The notes under the pieces were generated by a model that saw only the letters and a list, made by a program, of their open reading frames with translations, was not told where the DNA came from and ran no database searches. Positions 60,820 through 64,000 of a stretch of 64,000 nt of DNA are shown here, one piece after another. The position numbers and the translations under genes were made by a program. Position 1 is the first letter of the stretch; each line of letters begins with the position of its first letter. Origin of the DNA: Phenylobacterium deserti (GTDB lineage Bacteria; Pseudomonadota; Alphaproteobacteria; Caulobacterales; Caulobacteraceae); assembly GCA_945883235.1 (NCBI GenBank), contig CAMCXF010000011.1, positions 24,739-88,738 on the forward strand, read 5' to 3'.

Positions 60820-62403
60820 ATGGGTAAGTTGATCGCGGGCGTGGCGGTGGCAGCCTCCGTAGCGTTCGGCGGCCCGGCTGCTGCCGAGATCCGCGCCGTT
60901 CTGGTGGCGGTATCGGCCTACACGGCTCCCATCCCCTCCCTGGAGGGGCCGCCAAACGACGCAGCAGCCCTGAAATCTCTTCTGGAAGCCCAGGGGGCCA
61001 GGGACATCGTTGTGCTGCAGGATGCGAAAGCTGACAGGGCAGGCATCCGCGCGGCCCTGGAAGCCGTTGGCAAGCGATCACGGCCCGGCGATTGGGTGAT
61101 CTTTTTCTACGCGGGCCATGGGGCGCAGGCCAAGGCGCGCGACGCGGCCGAAGCCGACGGCATGGATGAATTCATGGCCCTGGGCGGCTTCCGGGTTGCC
61201 AAACCGGATCCCAACCAGTTCGTTCTGGATAACGACCTGCGCGGCTGGCTCATGAACTTTTTTCCAACCAGCGTGAACGTGCTGCAGATTGCTGACGCCT
61301 GCCACTCGGGGACTTTGAACCGGGCCATCACCGCACCCAGCCGTTTCAAGAGTAGAACGGCGCTGGACAATCCCATGGCGTTGACCCTGCCGGTTGGCCC
61401 GCCGGATCCGGCGGCAATCGCGCCGTCGTCCGAAGATCCGCCGAACCTGGTCTATGTGGGTGCCGCCCAGGATGATCAATTCGCGCTGGAGGGGCCTTTG
61501 CCTCTAGGGGATTCGCCCTCACGGGGCCTGCTGACCTATGCGCTGGAGGGGGCGTTGCAGGAGCGTCGGGCCAACGGCCACCTGACCGCCGATTCCGATG
61601 ACGACGGTCAACTGTCGCTGGCGGAGTTGGCCTCCAGTCTTGAAACCCGCACCCGTGAACTGTCCTCAACCCGCCAATGGGCCAGCGCCTCGGTACCGGC
61701 GCGCAATGAGCGCAGCGTGATCTTCCAGCCGCTGAAGGCGCAACTGGCGGTCAACAGGCCCGTTGAGGTCAAGGCCGCTGACGATCAGGCCGCGGACATC
61801 CTTGCCGGACGCGGCCCTTGGGCATCCATCCCACGCGGATCGCCGGACCTGACCTGGTCGGTAAAGGAAGGCTGGGTGACGGACAGTCGCGGCGACCGGA
61901 TTGCGGAGAAGCTGACCAGCGCCGAGGCTCTGACCGGCGTGATCAACAAGCGGCGCGCGGTCAGTGAGCTCGCGGGGTCCGCCAACGAGCGGGTTCTACG
62001 CGTCGACATTGGCCCACGGAAGAAGGGTCAGCTCTACAAGAACGGCGAGACCGTCGATCTGGCCGTCACCCACAAGGGCGAGGCCGCATGGCTGACGGCG
62101 TTCAACCTGGCCGGTGATGGTACGGTTCAGCGCCTCTATCCGCTTGAGGGCGATGGCGATGGCAAGATGGCTGCCGGACAGGTCCGGGTGGTGATGGCCA
62201 GAACCCGCGCTTCGGCACCGTTCGGGGTCGACAGTGTGGTGGCGATCTCGACACCGACCGAACCAGCGCTGCTACGCCAGGCACTGGCGCGAATGGACGG
62301 CAAGCGCGACGCCATCGCGGCAGCGGCGATCGTGCGCGATCATCTGGATCAGGCCAGGGGCAAGGCGGCGATGTCACTGGGTGAGCTGTACACCGGGCCC
62401 TGA
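60820..62403 (+). CDS. caspase-like (peptidase C14) protein with EF-hand loop and DUF4384 domain
   Basis: 527 residues. A signal peptide (residues 1-22) targets it to the periplasm. The caspase domain has His100 in FYAGHG and Cys161 in ADACHSG. Residues 258-269 (DSDDDGQLSLAE) form a canonical 12-position EF-hand loop, D-x-D-x-D-G-x-L-x-x-x-E. The C-terminus (KKGQLYKNGETVDLAV...TAFNLAGDGTVQRLYPLEGDGD) is a DUF4384-type domain. GGGAGG precedes the ATG. The arginine/lysine-specific orthocaspase type is likely, with possible Ca2+ control. Confidence 0.85.
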   Translation: MGKLIAGVAVAASVAFGGPAAAEIRAVLVAVSAYTAPIPSLEGPPNDAAALKSLLEAQGARDIVVLQDAKADRAGIRAALEAVGKRSRPGDWVIFFYAGHGAQAKARDAAEADGMDEFMALGGFRVAKPDPNQFVLDNDLRGWLMNFFPTSVNVLQIADACHSGTLNRAITAPSRFKSRTALDNPMALTLPVGPPDPAAIAPSSEDPPNLVYVGAAQDDQFALEGPLPLGDSPSRGLLTYALEGALQERRANGHLTADSDDDGQLSLAELASSLETRTRELSSTRQWASASVPARNERSVIFQPLKAQLAVNRPVEVKAADDQAADILAGRGPWASIPRGSPDLTWSVKEGWVTDSRGDRIAEKLTSAEALTGVINKRRAVSELAGSANERVLRVDIGPRKKGQLYKNGETVDLAVTHKGEAAWLTAFNLAGDGTVQRLYPLEGDGDGKMAAGQVRVVMARTRASAPFGVDSVVAISTPTEPALLRQALARMDGKRDAIAAAAIVRDHLDQARGKAAMSLGELYTGP

Positions 62404-62409
62404 GTGCAC

Positions 62410-63104
62410 TCAGAGCATCCGGGCCGCCGCCAGCCGCGCGACGGCCTGCGCCCGGTTCACGGCGCCCAGCTTCTTGCGCCCGTTGTCCACGTGAAAGCGG
62501 ATGGTGGATTCGGCAACGCCGAGGATCTTCGAGATTTCCCAATCGGACTTGCCTTCTGCGACCCACGCCAGTGAATCGCGCTCGCGATCGGTCAGCTTGA
62601 TCTCGTCGGCGTCGGGCGGCGCTGCAAACGTCATCAGGCGTTCGGTCAACATCAGGCCGGCCAGCTGAATGGCCAGCGTGTCGCCGGGCGCCAAGTCCGG
62701 GTCGCGGAACCCCAGGTGCAGCGAGGCGTTGGTCCTGTGGCGACCGTAAGACGTTGCACAAACGGCGTCGGCGATGCCGGCTTCGCTCATGGCCTCCCAG
62801 TAGGTCCCGTAAGACGCCTGATCGCGGGGCGCGAAATCCGTGAACATGTAGCGGGTCTGTCCGCCCCGGATGGCTTCCAGCAGCGGATTGTTTTCGAAAC
62901 AGACGTAGTCAAATGCCGCACCGCCAGCCCGCCAGCTGCGAAATGGCTGCCTGACGTCAGGGACGTCAGCGGCCGCCGATAAATCCGGGTCTGCAGGTAC
63001 GAGGCACCCAGATCGCCCAGGGACGCGAAGAAGCCCTCGCTCGCCGCTTCCGGCGTCGGCGCTGTAATCGCCGCTTCGGCAATCTCCAGGGCACGCTTCA
63101 GCAT
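62410..63104 (-). pseudogene. LuxR-family regulator frameshifted by an 8-bp tandem duplication
   Basis: The N-terminal autoinducer-type domain (MLKRALEIAEAAITAP...ASYLQTRIYRR) reads in one frame and the remainder (FDYVCFENNPLLEAIRGGQTRYMFTDF...) in another. The C-terminal GerE HTH (LTDRERDSLAWVAEGKSDWEISKILGVAESTIRFHVDNGRKKL) is intact. The break is GCTGGCGG repeated twice (62921-62936). Removing one 8-bp copy restores the continuous frame ...SHFAAGGAAFDYV.... Its 3' end is six bases from the caspase gene's stop, convergent. Confidence 0.85.
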
Positions 63105-63204
63105 GGGACAGGCGCTTCGCTCAGCCATCCCTGTCCGCAGTCTAGCAAGACATGGACCAATTGGGAACGCGTGCGGTCAACCTCCCGGATTCGGGAGGTA
63201 CCCG

Positions 63205-63330
63205 GTGCCTGTTCACCCGGCCACACTCTGCCCCGAGCCCACCAACTGGGCACTCATAGTCCTTGGCTTCGGTAGTGCGGGTTCCATGCTCCGCCGTCGC
63301 CGTTCACAGCACACCTTCGCAGCAGCCTGA
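63205..63330 (+). pseudogene. orphan PEP-CTERM sorting-signal fragment
   Basis: A GTG start behind GGGAGG, itself inside a 7-bp hairpin (CCTCCCG-GATT-CGGGAGG), opens a 41-residue frame. It ends in CPEPTNWALIVLGFGSAGSMLRRRR plus ten residues. The PEP motif, the hydrophobic helix and the Arg cluster are the exosortase sorting signal. The passenger protein that should precede it is absent. It is either a decay remnant of a larger gene or a very small product. Confidence 0.6.
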
Positions 63331-63487
63331 CGCAGTCTTTCTGCGAAGCGGATGCGGCGGGCGGTATCGTATCAACCGTTCGCCGCGGCCAATCTTGTGC
63401 CAATCAAGAAACGCGCCTTGCCAAAGGCGCGGTATTGCGTATTTTCCGCGCCCTTGCGCCAAACCCTTCGGGATGCGGCGTCGGGAC

Positions 63488-63563
<76 letters not shown>

Positions 63564-63662
63564 CTTTCCCCTCGGGGGCGTGGTGATCCAGCAGTGAGAA
63601 CGTGAAGCTGTAGGCTCTGCCGCTTCACTTCCGCCCAGTACAGACCCCTCCCAAAAAAAGCT

Positions 63663-63795
63663 CGTCATCCCCCGGCTTGTCCGGGGGACCCAGGATCACA
63701 GTGGTCGTTGATGCGCGCCAACGGCGCCGCCCTGCGCCTTGCTGCAGCACGGAGATCATGGGCCCCCCGGACCGCTTCGCGACCGTGGGATGACG
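63663..63795. repeat. REP-type palindromic element, copy 3
   Basis: CGTCATCCCCCGG-CTTGT-CCGGGGGACC at 63663 forms one hairpin. GGGATGACG at 63787-63795 pairs with its left edge across 115 bases, an intervening stretch that holds no gene. The same core sequence is present at 9968. The region 63564-63864 otherwise shows nothing supportable. Confidence 0.65.
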
Positions 63796-63864
63796 AAATC
63801 GGGGGTGGGGATTATTTTCAGTGACATGATATCAAATGCCCCGCGCCCTTTATACCAACCGCCC

Positions 63865-64000
63865 TTAAGCTCCACCGCAGCTGGCCCATTGTCGTGATCC
63901 GAGGGATTGGATGCGGTCTGGCTCGGCGATGAGGCGGTTCCAGGCATCGCAGACGGCGTCGAGGATGGCGTCGTAGTCCTTGAAGACGTGGTTTGAGAGC
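63865..64000 (-). mobile_element. C-terminal end of an IS630-family transposase, cut by window end
   Basis: On the minus strand, a frame enters from the right edge and ends at TAA 63867-63865: LSNHVFKDYDAILDAVCDAWNRLIAEPDRIQSLGSRQW followed by ASCGGA. The pattern (S)N-x-V-F-x-D-Y-x-x-I-x-D...AWN-x-L-I matches the C-terminus of IS630-type DDE transposases. Only the last 45 codons are visible; upstream state and terminal repeats cannot be judged. Confidence 0.7.

Noticed and set aside
62953..62970. Direct repeat GACGTCAGG / GACGTCAGC near the luxR frame break
   Set aside because: The unit is 9 bp and does not shift the frame; the 8-bp duplication at 62921-62936 explains the break.

Overview
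The window is a GC-rich alphaproteobacterial chromosome segment, most likely from a member of Caulobacteraceae or a close relative. The evidence is fourfold: the block murA - DUF2948 - hisD - UPF0262 - LMW phosphatase - infA - maf - RNase E/G - yacG - tRNA-Phe; a tRNA-His without G-1 and with A73; a Caulobacter-type ceramide (sphingolipid) locus; and dispersed palindromes of the kind common in this group. Genus cannot be fixed from the sequence alone.

Layout. 1-7.8 kb is ordinary host DNA: the 3' part of GTP-dependent PEP carboxykinase, a membrane nucleotide-sugar dehydratase, a TorF-like outer-membrane protein, an SDR, queF, a nitroreductase, cysE and a DUF3126 gene. 7.8-23.4 kb is a decayed prophage, probably podovirus-like. 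It has an S24 repressor with divergent operators, three small early genes, a strong promoter, terminase genes and tail genes, but no integrase, portal, capsid or protease gene. It has been damaged three ways. About 5.7 kb of non-phage DNA lies between the late promoter and the terminase. A deletion fuses the terminase ATPase to the end of a tail gene. Two opposite-strand cargo genes, a hydrolase and a glycosyltransferase, sit inside the tail module. The 5.7-kb insert carries palindromic repeats, a toxin-like gene with an in-frame TAG, a lipoprotein, an aldo/keto reductase, a MATE pump and a GNAT acetyltransferase.

24-34.4 kb is conserved host core. It holds tRNA-Thr, murA to yacG, tRNA-Phe, exbB-exbD-tonB and tRNA-His. 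Two oddities stand out here: a glycine-zipper/SH3 gene broken by an in-frame TAA, and an infA whose central basic segment is missing. 34.6-39.9 kb is a tightly packed five-gene cassette: a small protein, an acyl-CoA ligase, an enoyl-CoA hydratase, a CoA transferase and an amidohydrolase. It looks like a CoA-dependent catabolic module of unknown substrate. A candidate C-rich small RNA follows near 40.5 kb, then an HTH regulator, a second ligase/hydratase pair around an Lrp regulator, and a SWIB protein.

45.2-60.6 kb is a sphingolipid locus. One minus-strand operon codes for the flippase, acyl-ACP ligase, ceramide reductase, ACP and serine palmitoyltransferase. A second codes for LptF-like, LptG-like, ceramide synthase and a nucleotidyltransferase. 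Between them a plus-strand operon codes for a CDP-alcohol phosphotransferase, a lipid (ceramide) kinase and a protein that I read as a Tam41-like cytidylyltransferase. Together these suggest a ceramide version of the phosphatidylglycerol route: kinase, then CDP-activation, then head-group transfer. The window closes with a caspase-like protein carrying a perfect EF-hand loop, a LuxR regulator frameshifted by an 8-bp tandem duplication, an orphan PEP-CTERM tail, tRNA-Lys and the end of an IS630-type transposase.
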